A program made the position numbers and the translations under genes. The notes under the pieces were generated by a model that was not told where the DNA came from, did not search any database, and saw nothing but the letters and a program-made list of their open reading frames with translations. This document shows, piece by piece, positions 21,988 to 34,227 of a stretch of DNA of 64,000 nt. Every line of letters begins with the position of its first letter. Position 1 is the first letter of the stretch. Source of the stretch: Antilocapra americana (Eukaryota > Chordata > Mammalia > Artiodactyla > Antilocapridae); contig ML664175.1 in the NCBI GenBank assembly GCA_007570785.1, positions 12,501,441 through 12,565,440 on the forward strand, given 5' to 3'.

Positions 21988-22310
21988 TATTTTAAAAACA
22001 GCTTTATTGAGACATAATTTACATATCATACAATTCGCCCACTATAAGTTGGCAATTGAATGCACCCATCACCATGCTGCAGTTTCAGAATGTTTCCACT
22101 GCCCCAACTATTTCCTCATCCCTAATTGCAGGTAATCCCCCTCCCACACTCTGTCCTGGGCAACCACTGATCTGTTTTTCATCTCTACAAATTTGCTTCT
22201 CTAGATACTTTGTATAAATGAAATCATCCTGCATTATCTTTTATGAAAAAGCACACTTGTTTTGTGAAGACTGTTTATCATTTCTCAACATTCAGTTCAG
22301 AGATGTGCTG
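21988..22310 (-). mobile_element. Ancient L1 (L1M-type) 3' end, minus strand
   Basis: cagctttattgagacataat, catcaccatgctgcagtttc and aaccactgatctgtttttca are the reverse complement of an old mammalian L1 3' UTR; ataaatgaaatcatcctgca leads toward ORF2. Confidence 0.7.
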
Positions 22311-23082
22311 TGGATAAACCCAAAAAGGAAGGCACTGTACCTCCACTTCTGCACCAGGCCTGGAGGGGAAGTGTGTATTTATTAACTGGTCCTGGCTTCT
22401 AAGGAGGCAGACCTGGGTGCTGCCAGGCTGGGAGCAGAAAATCAAAGTAGGGGAATCATACCTGTTAATTTGTCTGTTTTCTTATTTCTTCAAACATGAA
22501 CTTCTACTTGAAACAGTTTCAGGAAAGTTTCCATTTTAAATAAAATGCAGAGAGTGAAATGAAAATCTTATTGAAAAAACATAATCCAGGGGACCAACCT
22601 ACAGTGCACCAGCTCAGCTTGTACCCAGTAAGGAAGCTCCTCCCTGGAAGCGGAAGCATGAAAGACAATAGCAAAGAGTCAATTCTCTAACTCTCTCAGC
22701 GATTCCCACCCACTATGGCCATAAAAGCTTATAACATTTATTTCTGCTCCAGACCTGAGTCTCCCTAGGGATCTTGCTCCATTGCTTCCAGACCCTCTAT
22801 TACTCCTGAGATGTCTTTCTCCGGGCAAATACCTAAATTCCTTTCCTAGGTGGAGAGAGAAACGAGGGAGCTGAGCCATTTCCTTCCTCCCAGCACCATC
22901 CCTATTCCTCTGAATGAAACTTCCATTCCTCCCAGGGAGAGAACAAAACCCCTGCCAATGACCACTTAGTCACTTCTGACCCTTCTCATACAGCAGCAAG
23001 TGGGTTCATGAAGCCCTCAGGGCAAGGTGATGCTCTCCCCTTCCCCAATCTCTCAGAGGTGTTCCTTTCTTTACCAAGACCT
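22311..23082. other. Low-copy DNA, no gene seen
   Basis: No recognised repeat or exon. The 66-codon minus frame at 22679-22879 is unsupported. Confidence 0.4.
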
Positions 23083-23149
23083 GAAAACAAGCCAGTTTTT
23101 TTGAAGTATAATTGATTTACAAAATTTCAGGTGTACAGCAAAGTGATTA

Positions 23150-25680
23150 GGTGGGCCTTGGAGTATAAAATGAAGCAAGCAAAGACTAACAGTTTTGCCA
23201 AGAGAACACACTCGTCATAGCAAACACCCTCTTCTAACAACACAAGAGAAGACTCTACACATGGACATCACCAGATGGTCAATATTGAAATCAGACTGAT
23301 TATATTCTTTGCAGCCAAAGATGGAAAAGCTCTATACAGTCAGCAAAAACAAGACGAGGAGCTGACTCAGATCAGTGGCTCAGCTCATGAACTCCTAATT
23401 GCCAAATTCAGACTTATAAATGGAAGAAAGTAGGGAAAACCACTAGACCATTCAGGTATGACTGAAATCCCTTACAATTATAAGGTGAAAAGTGACAAAT
23501 AGATTCAAGGGGTTAGATCTGAAAGAATGCCTGAAGAACTATGGACAGGGGTTCGTGACATTGTATAGGAGGCAGTGATCAAGCCCATCCCCAAGAAAAA
23601 GAAATGCAAAAAGGCAAAATGGTTGTCTGAGGAGGCCTTACGAAAAAGAGAGAAGCTAAAAAGAGGGAAAAGAAGAGAAGCTAAAGGCAAAAGAGAAAAG
23701 GAAAATATACCCATTTGAATGCAGAGTTCCAAAGAATAGCAAGGAGAGATAAGAAAGCCTTGCTCAGTGATCAATGCAAAGAAATAGAGGAAGACAATAG
23801 AATGGGAAAGACTAGAGATCTCTTCAAGAAAATTAGAGATACCAAGGGAACAGTTCATGCAAAGATGGGCTCAATAAAGGACGGAAATGGTACGGACTTA
23901 ACAGAAGCAGAAGATATTAAGAAGAGGTGGCAAGAATACACAGAAGAGCTATACAAAAAAGATCTTCACGACCCAGATAATCACCATGGTGTGATCACTC
24001 ACCTAGAGCCAGACATCCTGGAATGTGAAGTCAAGTGGGCCTTAGGAAGCATCACTACGAACAAAGCTAGTGGAGGTGATGGAATTCCAGTTGAGCTAGT
24101 TCAAATCCTGAAAGATGATGCTGTGAAAGTGGTGCACTCAATATGTCAGCAAATTTGGAAAACTCAGCAGTGGCCACAAGACTGGAAAAGGTCAACTTTC
24201 ATTCCAATCTCAAAGTAAGGCAATGCCAAAAAATGTTCAAACTACCACACAATTGCACTCATCTCACACGCTAGAAAGTAATGCTCAAAATTCTCCAAGC
24301 CAGGCTTCAATAGTACATGAACCATGAACTTCCAGATGTTCAAGCTGGATTAAGAAAAGGCAGAGGAACCAGAGATCAAATTGCCAACATCCACTGGATC
24401 ATCTAAAAAGAAAGAGAATTCCAGAAAAACATCTACTTTTGCTTTATTGACTATGCCAAAGCCTTTGACTGTTAGATCACAACAAACTGTGGAAAATTCT
24501 GAAAGAGATGGGAATACCAGACCACCTTACCTGACTCCTGAGAAATACATATGCAGGTCAAGGAAAAACAGTTAGAACCAGACAGACTACAGACTACAGA
24601 ACTACAGACTGGTTCCAATTTGGGAAAGGAGTATGTCAAGGCTGTGTATTGTCACACTGCTTATTTAACTTCTATGCAGAGAGAGTAAGTGAGTGAAAGT
24701 CACTCAGTTGTGTTAGACTCTTTGCAATCCCATGAATGGCAGCCTGTCAGCCTCCTCTGTCCATGGAATTCTCCAGGCCAGAATACTGGAGTGGGTTGCC
24801 ATTTCCTTCTCCAATATGCAGAGTACATCATGTGAAATGATGAGCTGGATGAAGCACAAGCTGTAATCAAGATTGCCAAGAGAAATATCAATAACCTCAG
24901 ATATGCAGATGACACCACCCTTTATGGCAGAAAGTGAAGAACTTATGATGAAAGTGCAAGAGGAGAGTAAAAAAGTTGGCTTAAAGCTCAAAATTCAGAA
25001 AACTAAGATCATGGCATCCAGTCCCATCACTTCATGGCAAATAGATGGGTAAACAATGGAAACAGTGGTGGACTTGATTTTGGGGGGCTCCAGAATCACT
25101 GCAGATGGTGTCTGCAGCCATGAAATTAAAAGACGCTTGCTCCTTGGAAGAAAAGTTATGACCAACCTAAATAGCATATTAATAAGCAGAGACATTACTT
25201 TGTCAACAAAGGTGCATCTAGTCAAGGCTATGGTTCTTCCAGTAGTCATGTATGATTGTGAGAGTTGGACTATAAAGAAAGCTGAGCACTGAGAATCGAT
25301 GCTTTTGAACTGTGGTGTTGGAGAAGACTCTTGAGAGTCCCTTGGACTGCAAGGAGATCTAACCAGTCCATCCTAAAGGGGATGAGTCCTGGGTGTTCAT
25401 TGGAAGGCCTGATGTTGAAGCTGAAACTCCAATACTTTGGCCACCTCATGCAAAGAGCTGACTCATTGGAAAAGACCCTGATGCTGGGAAGGATTGGGGG
25501 CAGGAGGATAAGGGGACAAAGAGGATGAGATGGCTGGATGGCATCATCACATCGACTCGATGGCCATAGGTTTGGGTGGACTCTGGGAATTGGTGATGGA
25601 CAGGGAGGCCTGGCATGCTGCGGTTCATGGGGTCGCAGAGTCAAACACGACTGAGCGACTGAGCTAAACTGAAGTGGTAC
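23150..25680 (+). mobile_element. BovB LINE, about 2.4 kb, degenerate RT
   Basis: The longest BovB here (full length is about 3.2 kb). It starts within the endonuclease-encoding part. An open 167-codon frame at 23715-24218 covers the linker and start of RT, including KKRWQEYTEELY and NKASGGDGIPVELVQ, then meets TAA at 24216. After further breaks, ataacctcagatatgcagat near 24890 encodes the YADD catalytic box and the copy ends gactgagcgactgagctaa. Multiple frameshifts and stops rule out an active enzyme. Confidence 0.93.
24682..24814 (-). mobile_element. Bov-A monomer inside BovB, 9-bp TSD
   Basis: gtgaaagtcactcagttgtg through tgccatttccttctcc is a reversed Bov-A unit. TATGCAGAG at 24673-24681 and 24815-24823, both BovB sequence, is the duplicated target. 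Confidence 0.9.
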
Positions 25681-26194
25681 ACACGCACAATATGCAGCAT
25701 CTTAATAATAAATTCTGATGGAATGACTCCAAAAAGAATAGATACATTCTTTTCCATTATGGGTTATTATTATAAGATATGGAATATAGTTCTCTGTGCC
25801 ATACAGTAGGTCCTTGCTATTTATCTAATTTATAGATAGTAGTGTGTATTTGTTAACCCCAAATAACAAATATTTATGATTTGTTATCTGTATCTCCCTC
25901 CTCACTCCTCCCCAACTGTATCTCCCCCTCACTCCCCTTCTGGTAACCATTAGTTTGTTTTCTAAGTCTGTGAGACTTTCTGCTTTATAAATAAGTTCAT
26001 TTGTATTATTTTTTGAGGCTCTGTGTATGTGAGATTGTGTGATATTTGTGTTCTCTGTCTGACTTATTTAACTTAGTCTGATAATCTTAGGCCCATCCAT
26101 GTTGCTCAAATGAACAAGCCAGTTTTAAGTTTTATTCATAAACTTCTCTGGTGCAGGAACTGCAGGGAGACTGACTAGAAGCCTAACAACAACA

Positions 26195-26785
26195 ATAATA
26201 ATAGCTAGTATTTATTAAGCATCACTCTGTGTCATGCTCTGTATATCTCATATAATGCTCAGAATAACTGTATAAAATTAGTATTATTAGCCCCACTCTA
26301 CTGAAAACAGTATTATTAGTACAGATATTAGCATAGAAGTTAGAGAGAATGGTTATTATTAAATTGTTAGTAGTGCAGACTTTTAATTATATCTGGAAGA
26401 GTAGAAATTCTTAGTACAGAAAATAGTATCAGTACTATTACTATAGTGTAGAAATTATTCGCTGTTACTGTAGTGGGGAAATTCCCTGGCTGGCTGTCTA
26501 CTGGTTAGGACTTGGTACCTTCACTGCTGTGACCCCTGGTTGAGGAACTGAGACCACATAAGTCACGCGGTATGAAAAATAACTATTACTGTAGGACAAA
26601 AATTATTGCAAAAACAATACCATACTGTTATTACTACCGAAAATAGTATCCGTACTATTATCACTGGCCCCATTTTTTAGGAAAGTGAGGCTCAGAGAGG
26701 TTAAGTGAACTGATCTAAGGTTACAGAGTTGGCCGTGGAGCTAGCTCAAAGTGCTCAGCTCTTAACCATGGACCATACTCTCCCC
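26195..26785 (+). mobile_element. MIR SINE with expanded core, split by CHR
   Basis: The 5' MIR part is at 26195-26310 (ctagtatttattaagcatca) and the 3' part at about 26655-26785 (gaggctcagagaggttaagt). Between them lies AT-rich sequence with repeated aaaatagtatc/gtactattac blocks and a CHR insertion. Confidence 0.7.
26474..26585 (+). mobile_element. CHR-type SINE with 9-bp TSD
   Basis: Head ggggaaattccctggctggc and gacccctggttgaggaactg. TTACTGTAG at 26465-26473 and 26586-26594 flanks it. Confidence 0.83.
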
Positions 26786-27310
26786 ACCTCCAGCTTCCCC
26801 CGGCCAGGGCAGGGGGTGAAGGTGTACAGGGGAAGGAGGGTCTGAGATGGGACTTTGAGAATCCATCACAGTAGCTGAAGGAGAAAGAATTTCAGGTATT
26901 TTCTGGTAACCCAGGACCTGCAGGGAAATGGGTAACTAATTAACCTGGGAAAGGCTCCCACATCCTGTGTTGGGAAGAAAGAAACCATCCTGAAAGTTAG
27001 AAATGAGTTCTGCTGTTATGAATGAACACCAATCTCAGCCTCACAGGTAGGGAGGGGCGTGGACAGAGCACAGAGCACTGGCTGGGATTTGCTTTGGGAA
27101 GGGTAACTGGGGCAGGGGACACACGGGAGGGAGGGGAGCCCGGAGCTGGATTTGGAGGCCTGGAAGAAGAAGTAGAATGAACCTAGGGCCTCGGCAGAAA
27201 TAGCGTTATGTATGTATCTTCCCATAGAGAACACTGGCATTCCCAGTAAGAATTCAGCTGGAAGCAGGACTAGGGGAAAGAAATTACTCCAAGTATTAAT
27301 GATAATTTCT

Positions 27311-27446
27311 TGTTTTAAAAATATTTATGTATTTGGCTGCGACAGGTTTTAGTTGCAGTGTGTGGCATCTAGTTCCCTGGCCAAGGATCAACCATGGACT
27401 CCCTGCCTTGGGAGTCTTAGCCACTGGACCACCAGGGCAGTCCCTT
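27311..27446 (-). mobile_element. CHR-type SINE, minus strand
   Basis: atttggctgcgacaggtttt, tagttccctggccaaggatc and ccaccagggcagtccc identify a reversed CHR. Confidence 0.87.
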
Positions 27447-28294
27447 AGGGAATTTCTATAGCAGTCCTCAAACGTAACAGATTTGACACAACTGCACCAC
27501 GTCTCCCTCGGAGCAGGCAGAGACACAAGTGTGGGAAGGGTGACCATCGCTCTACGTCTCTCCACCGGAGGAATCAAGCGCTTTGTCTGTGTCTCTCCTG
27601 GGTCCCTGCCTCCGGGTGGAATCTGCTGCTGCCCTTGTTTGCGTGGGTAGGAGAAAAATGAGGGAGAAGAGACTACACTGGGGAAGAGAAAGGGGGAGAA
27701 TGGGACGGAGTGAGCTAGGAGGGGAGCAATCAGGGAGGAGGGCTTTGAACTCACGGCCTGGCTGCCTAGACGTGTACAGGGATTTAGCTTTCTGCTACCC
27801 ACCGAGTGTGGAGACGATGTTGGAGAGAGTTAGGGCTCCTGAGTGGAAAGAGGCCTGTGATGTGTAAGGTGGAGGGGAAAGGTTGGAAGTTTGGGCAGGT
27901 GGTGAAGCACTTGTGATGGGAAGGAACTGTAGGAGTTTTCCTGGAAAGACGTGCTGGAGTATCATGGACCTGAGAAGCCGCCTGGGTTCTCCGTGAAGAG
28001 GAGCCATTCCTTCCAGTCAGAATTCCTGTCTCTACTCTGGAGGCTGGTTTGTGGGCCAATCAAAAGCTAGTGCCAAAGAACCGCCTTGCAGTCGGCATCT
28101 TTCCCTGCACTTACTTTCCTGCCATCTGCTATGGAGTGTCCTGAGCAGATCTCTTAGCATCAGGGGTGAGAGAACAGAGAGGTGTCCTCAGCAGAGTTGC
28201 CTCGGGCTTTCTGGACTTCCCTTTTTTGGTATTAAAATTTGCCTTAAACCCACTGAGAGAGGTATTTTCGGAACCTTTGATGGGAGGGAAAAGT
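27447..28294. other. Low-copy DNA with moderate GC, no gene assigned
   Basis: Short open frames overlap on both strands, the longest a minus frame of 168 codons that runs into the neighbouring CHR. No splice-bounded exon or known domain is visible. Confidence 0.38.
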
Positions 28295-28296
28295 CA

Positions 28297-28403
28297 ATTA
28301 AAAAATTTTTTTTTTTGGTCTCAGCCATGTGGCATGCGGGATCTTAGTTCCCCCACCAGGGGTGAACCTCTGCCCTCTGCACTGGACTTCCAAGGAAGCC
28401 CCA
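28297..28403 (-). mobile_element. CHR-type SINE, minus strand
   Basis: T-rich left end (28303-28317), gccatgtggcatgcgggatc, then ggacttccaaggaagccc. Confidence 0.85.
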
Positions 28404-28974
28404 ATCAAAACTTAAAGTGAGAAAAATCGATTAAACACACGTACCCCGGGTTTTAACTGTATTACCTTGAGTGAGGCCAGACATGGCTCATGAGAGCAAC
28501 TGGAAAGAGTATTACAATTTCACTGCACTCACAGCTCCCTGGGGAGAAACAAGAAGCCGTTCCAGGGCCACTCAGGGGAAATACCAGGGCGGCCACAGAC
28601 ACAAGGAAGCAGAACCCTGTGCAAGCACCTTACTGTGGATTCTGTGAGAAGGAACAAGCGAGGTTTAGCACTGGCTGACTTGAAGAACTTCAGCAGGTTC
28701 TGGGGCACAGGGCTGTCCCCGGCCCTGGACTGACTAGTATGGTACATAGCAGCTTGGCGTGTGAGCACCTGATAAGCAAAGGGTTGGGGTGTGGACTTAA
28801 TTGACTGCTCAGAGAGAGGCGACTTAACTCTGACCAGGCCCTCAAAACTGAGTCGTCAGTATTTGAATAAACCATATTACACTTTATGAACCTAAGGATG
28901 CAAGCTTCATTTCCTCATTTTAGGGGACATATAAACCTGGAAGCATACAAAAGTCTCTCTGAAGTGAAAGAAGT
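28404..28974. other. Low-copy DNA, no gene seen
   Basis: No recognised element or exon. Confidence 0.4.
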
Positions 28975-29207
28975 AAACACGTTAGTTGCTCAGTTGTGTC
29001 TGACTCTTTGCGTCAGACACACTTTGTCAGGCACTCTCTGCGTCTGGATTGTAGCCTTCCAGACTCTTCTGTCTATGGGATTCTCCAGGCAAGAATACTG
29101 GAGTGGGTTGCCATGCCCTCCTCCAGGGGATTTTCGCTACCCAGGGGTCAAACCCGGGTCTCCTGCATTGCAGGCAGATTCTTTACCACTGAGTTACCTG
29201 AGAAGAC
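28975..29207 (-). mobile_element. Bov-tA SINE, minus strand
   Basis: gttgctcagttgtgtctgac, gggattctccaggcaagaat and gtctcctgcattgcaggcag in order. About 30 extra bases at 29010-29040 repeat local motifs (gtcagac, gcgtct), unlike the other copies. Confidence 0.88.
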
Positions 29208-29429
29208 CCCAAAATCTCTCTACTTAAGCCTAAATTTGAAGAGTTCTAAGCCATTACCTGCTCTTCGTTACTTGCATGCAGGAGTTCTTACTTGGGCCAC
29301 AGGTGGATGGTTGTGTTCATTTCTCAGGAAAAGACATGAAAACTCCTTGGTTTGGGAAGCCACAGCTTCTTCCCAGGTGATCCTGTCATTCTTAGGGAGA
29401 TGGGGATCAAGCTTCTTGAGGCTTTGATA

Positions 29430-29878
29430 GGTAGGTAGAATAATGGTGCTCCCAAAGATGTCCAATGATGTTCTTGATCCCAGAACTTTAAAATGTGTTC
29501 CATGGCAAAAGAGCATTAAGGTTGCAGGTGCAGTTAAAATTGCTAGTCCGTTAATCTTGAGATGGGGCCAATCTAGAGTTATTCAAAGTGAAGGATGGAA
29601 GCAGAGAGAGGACCAGTGAGATATCATATGAAATAGACTCAACCCATTTGTTGCTGGCTTTGAAAGTAGAGGAAGTGGCCGCATGCCAAGGAATGTGGGC
29701 AGTCCCTAGAAGCTGGAAAGGACAATAGAAGGGAGCCTTTTCTGAAGCCTCCAGAAGGGAATGCAGCTCTGCCAACACCTCCATTTGTGAAATCTATATA
29801 GGACCTCTGACCTAGAGAATTGTGAGATAATAATCTGTGTCAGGATAAGCCACCGAATTCATGGTAATTTTTTAATGG
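29430..29878 (+). mobile_element. MLT1-type LTR, nearly complete
   Basis: gtagaataatggtgctccca, then tcttgagatggggccaatct, agcctccagaagggaatgca, agctctgccaacacctccat and tagagaattgtgagataata follow the MLT1 LTR order. No gag-pol internal region adjoins it. Confidence 0.72.
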
Positions 29879-31222
29879 TGGAAACAGGAGGTATCCTTAA
29901 ATGACAGAATGATTACTCCTTCAGAACCATTCTTCTGTACCTCTTGTTACTAAATACCGAAGATTTCTCTATAAGCAGAAATAGATTTATAAAGAGACAT
30001 TCTGTAGCTTACAGAAACTCTGGGAGGGCCATAGAACAGGCTACGGAGCATACAGCCAGGAACAATGCCCAATCATACCATGGGGCTGCTTTTCTAAAAC
30101 ATTTTTTAAAAATCTATTTATTTACTTTGAAAAGACAGGAAAGGAAAAACAGCAATAACGTGTGTTTTAATAAGACAGTGGGCCACTTGGGCTCAGTCCT
30201 GCTGGGGGACCATCTGGGAAATTGTATAACACATTTCACAGTTGTCTCACCAGAGAATGGAAGTGGGGACTGGGGCTTTGTTCCACTGCTTCCTGTTTCC
30301 CATTGGTTGAATGTTGACTCTGAGGAAGTCAAAGGCCTCAGGTTGCAGGTTGTGTCTCAGCATCAGGTTAGCAAACTCCTTTGAGCCGGAAAGAGCTCTC
30401 TGGCAGTGAAGCAGAGCTGTGTACCATGTGAGAGATGAAAGTCTTCAGCACAGCAGAAAAGGCGCCCCACCAGAGTGCACGAACTCAAACACGGGCTGAG
30501 GAGATGCGGTGTGATACATCGACGTCACCTGCCACAACCCCTCCTGAGACTAACAGCTAACATCTTCCACCCCTCTCCACCTCTCTCCACACCCACATAC
30601 GCATAGCAAATGCATAGTATTCATCATGTACAGGGCACTGTCATCTCTTAAGTCCTTGAGTCTTCATAATGACCCTACTGGGTACATTTCAAAGAGCGTT
30701 AGTGCTTAGAGGATATTGGAATCATTCCAAAGTGTGTTGGAAGGGTTCAGCTCTAAAATGTTATTGTGCCAGAAATTACATCTTTTGCAACTATTTGAAT
30801 TTATGGTGAAAATTTTGAGAGGTCAACTTTAAAATGTATGTGGGGGTTTGTAGTTTTTCAAAATTCTTTGTGAGTAAGCAGTTGAAGAGTCTGTAAACCA
30901 CTGTCCTAGACTTCTGCATGTGTGTCTTCCCAAGTGAGGTGCCCACAACCACTGAAAGAGTCGATGGGGGGTAGGGTGGTGAGTGTGTAGTGAAGCAGCT
31001 AGAGGAGCTTCTGCCATTACCCTTGAAGAATCAGGGAAAATAACTTAAAGGAAAATCAAAACTGGAGACTTTATAGGTTAGAAACATGAGTGGAGCCCAC
31101 TGCAGTTCCAAATGGATGAGTGCTGAGATCTCTAGCATCTTGATTCAGTAGTTTCCCACCCCCTAAATTCTCTGGACGCTGAGTCAGTGGCTCCACTGCC
31201 ATCTCATCTTGTCATCTCCCTC
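29879..31222. other. Low-copy DNA with one MIR, no gene seen
   Basis: The 146-codon plus frame from 29944 spans the LTR boundary and an AT-rich tract; no domain or splice support. Confidence 0.38.
30605..30705 (+). mobile_element. MIR fragment
   Basis: gtattcatcatgtacagggc followed by ttcataatgaccctactggg matches the MIR core. Confidence 0.6.
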
Positions 31223-31224
31223 TC

Positions 31225-31347
31225 AGTTTTTTTTTTGGCCAAGCAGTGTAGCATGCAGGCTCTTAGTCCCCCGACCCAGGGGCCAAACCCATGCCTCTTG
31301 CAGTAGAAGCTTGGAGTCCCAACCGATGGACCACTAGGGAATTCCCT
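31225..31347 (-). mobile_element. CHR-type SINE, minus strand
   Basis: T run then ttggccaagcagtgtagcat, cccccgacccaggggccaaa and ggaccactagggaattccc. Confidence 0.86.
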
Positions 31348-31967
31348 CATCTTGCCTTCATATTTACTTGATTTTCTAAATATCTCCTCAAGTTCTAAGT
31401 GTTAGATTTACTCTGTGATCAACATAGCTATAGGAAAAAAAAAAAGCCAAAAACTCATTCTCTTTCTCTTCTAGGGAACCAAATGAACATTCTGGTATAA
31501 ACTTCATGGTACATTGAGGATACAATACGAGCTGGGAGGTAGTTTTAAGACTGGGATGATGGACTAGATGCAGAGGTGAGGCAGTGAACAGTGGCAACAG
31601 AAAACCTACCTGATGCAGGAAAAAGGTGCGTGGTAACTTACCCAAACTGATTTTCACAATCTGTCAAATTCATGTGCTGTAACTTAATGTTTCCCTTTTT
31701 AGAAAACAATGTTCTCTACTTCACAGGGATAAGCACGGTAGTTCTGAGATCTCTCTGGAATTTAGTCTTGCCAAGAGTGAGTTAAGAAAGCTGAAACAGG
31801 TTGTTAGAATGTAGTCTGACTGATAGCTCATATGTTGCAAAAGTGCTTCTCAAGACTGGTATAAGGACTACACTTTTTCAGCTGTTTTTTCCTCCAAATG
31901 TTGTTTATGCTAACAAGAAGGCAGAGTAGGGAAAACCTAAATAATGTTTCTTGCTCTATGAAATATG
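31348..31967. other. Low-copy DNA, no gene seen
   Basis: Apart from an A run at 31436-31445 nothing is recognised. Confidence 0.4.
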
Positions 31968-32155
31968 ATGAAAGTAGCTTAGTTGTGTTCAACTCTTTGT
32001 GACCCCATGGAATAAACAGTCCATGGAATTCTCCAGGCCAGAATACTGGAGTCAGTAACTGTTCCCTTCAGGGGATTTTCCCAACCCCAGGATCAAATCT
32101 AGGTCTCCTGCATTGCAGGTAGATTCTTTACCAGCTGAGCCACCGGGAAAGCCCA
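31968..32155 (-). mobile_element. Bov-tA SINE, minus strand
   Basis: gtagcttagttgtgttcaac, gaattctccaggccagaata, gtctcctgcattgcaggtag and gagccaccgggaaagcc. Confidence 0.88.
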
Positions 32156-32175
32156 TTTCTTGCAATGATTCCTTT

Positions 32176-32326
32176 CAAAAATTATTTTATTTACTTGTTT
32201 GGCTGTGCCAGGTCTTAGTTGTGGCATATGAACTCTTACTTGTGGCATGTGGTTAGTTCAATGACCAGGAACTAAACCCAGGCCCCCTGCCTTGGGAGTG
32301 CAGAGCCTTAACCCCAGGACCATCAC
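32176..32326 (-). mobile_element. CHR-type SINE, minus strand
   Basis: ttggctgtgccaggtcttag and ccccctgccttgggagtgca, immediately right of a Bov-tA in the same orientation. Confidence 0.82.
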
Positions 32327-32654
32327 TTACAAGCTGTGAAGCTTGGCCAATGCAAAGTAGTGGTGATGCTTCCTCCTCACAGAACTGCTGTGAGGAATCA
32401 GCAAGGTCATGAGGACAAAGAGCCCAAGACACTGGGACACAATAAATGGTGGTCAGTATTATCAGGATCATCACTCTCCTTTTGATTTGTTATTTGATTT
32501 CTGGATAGACTGAAAACCTTATGTAGAAGACTGATATAAGTCTTTGGGTCATTTTTTCTTTCGTTAGTCATGAGAAATTGATATTCTGGTTTCAAATCAC
32601 TACTGATAATTTAGTTACTGAAATCATTTCATCTGTTTGATTAACTATTTGGAT

Positions 32655-32785
32655 GTAAAACATTTATAAACATAATCTCATTTAATTCACATAAAAACTT
32701 ATGAGTCAATCAAAATTAATACTATTTTTTTTCCCATTTAGGGAAGTGAAAAGGCAGATGGAGAGAGATTAAATAGCTCATTTTT
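32655..32785 (+). mobile_element. MIR fragment
   Basis: cataatctcatttaattcac and a tcccatttagggaagtgaaa core followed by gagagattaaatagctca fit MIR. Confidence 0.6.
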
Positions 32786-33955
32786 ACTCTTTTTTTCTCT
32801 CTAGGAACTGCTCTAATCCCGCTTCTATACACTAAAATGCCACACCTTCATTGGAGCCCATTTTAAGCTTTCCTTTCCTCTTTTCAGAAGAAGAGAACTC
32901 CATCTTTTCTGACCTTCTCTAGCACTCAAAGTGTGAACTATATAATTTAGCACTGTATTACTCTGTTTCATTTCTTCCCAATGGTTTCTGGGTTTTTTAT
33001 TTGTATGTCATTTGTTCTCTGTGTGTGTCTATATCATTTTTATTTTAATTCAAGCCAGCAAGGCAAGAAACCTGTCAAGGCTAGGAACTACACTTTGGGT
33101 TTCACTCCCCAATTCCCTTCCCCTCCCCTTTTCACACTCCCCAGCCTGGAACTGGACTCAGAGCACGTGCCTGGTACATATTTGATTCACAGAGAGTTTC
33201 CCTGAAATGATGACCTAGAAAATCCATTGCAAGATAAAAATGGAGAATCATTCCTTAGGGACTGGCACCTAAGAAACAGGACAAAAATGCTCTTGCTGGG
33301 AAACTGAAATGCAAAAAGCAAACACAAGCAGAAAACACATCACTTTATACAGCTTCTGGTTCTGATTCTGGCAATCCCCATCATATCCCTCTAAGTTTAT
33401 ATGACCAGAACATGCGTTTAGTCACAGTGTCCCCTAGTCATAGCACTGTGACTGTGTGTAAGTGGGGACATCCTTCTGTGACTTTATGACACTCTGTTCT
33501 CCCTTCTGTGATGATGAGAATCAAATCCATTGTCTACGGAAAAATTAAACAACTCTTAACCGAGGGAGGCTAAATAGCAACTGATATTTTTGGAGAGTCT
33601 CTTAAATTAGTACAGCTGAGTTTAATGGAAAAATAAACATGTTTCGTACTGAATATCTGTTACATATTGTTGCATGCTGAATATCAGCCTAGAGAGAATT
33701 TTCCCATTTGTTTCTTCCTTTTAATCACATGTCTTCCTGGTTGTTTATATGAGTTATTATGTAAATCAAATAGATATTCCTTATAAATTTCAAATGGCAA
33801 GACATCACTAGGATTCTTTTTGAACACAAAATTCTAGATTTTTTCCAGTGGTTCCAATGACCAGGGTTCCTGCCTCTTGAACCACTGTTTCTTATCTGGT
33901 GGAAAAAACAAAGGTCTTCAAGAGTCTACCTGATTCTGGTGAAATCATGTTTGCC
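32786..33955. other. Low-copy DNA, no gene seen
   Basis: No recognised exon or repeat. Confidence 0.4.
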
Positions 33956-33959
33956 AGAC

Positions 33960-34120
33960 AAATGCTTCTCAGTGCTTGAGATACATGTGAATCAACTGGG
34001 AATCTTGTTAAGATGCAGATTCAGTTTCATAGGAGTGTGGATCTCCATTCTAACACAGAAATGGTGCTGGTGCTCCTGGTATACAGACCACACTTCGGGT
34101 AGCAGTGTTCTGAATAGAGT
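33960..34120 (+). mobile_element. MER5A-type hAT DNA transposon remnant
   Basis: tgagatacatgtgaatcaac, gggaatcttgttaagatgca, gtgctggtgctcctggtata and gaccacacttcgggtagcag are the ordered landmarks of MER5A, a non-autonomous hAT-Charlie element. Confidence 0.78.
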
Positions 34121-34227
34121 TAGGTCTCTGTGGAGAGGCAGGTCCTTGAAAGCTTGACTGAAGTTTCTTGTGAGCAAGCAGATGTGGTCCCTATGACTGA
34201 AGGTCAGGAAGGTCCTTAAGTTTTAGA

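Larger units (their letters stand above)
23101..26111 (-). mobile_element. L1_Art 3' end split by BovB, 14-bp TSD
   Basis: The L1 is visible at 23101-23149 (tgaagtataattgatttaca, gtgtacagcaaagtgatt) and resumes at about 25745-26111 (tcttttccattatgggttat, ggaatatagttctctgtgcc). AACAAGCCAGTTTT occurs at 23086-23099 and again near 26113-26126. The BovB therefore inserted after the L1. Confidence 0.85.
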
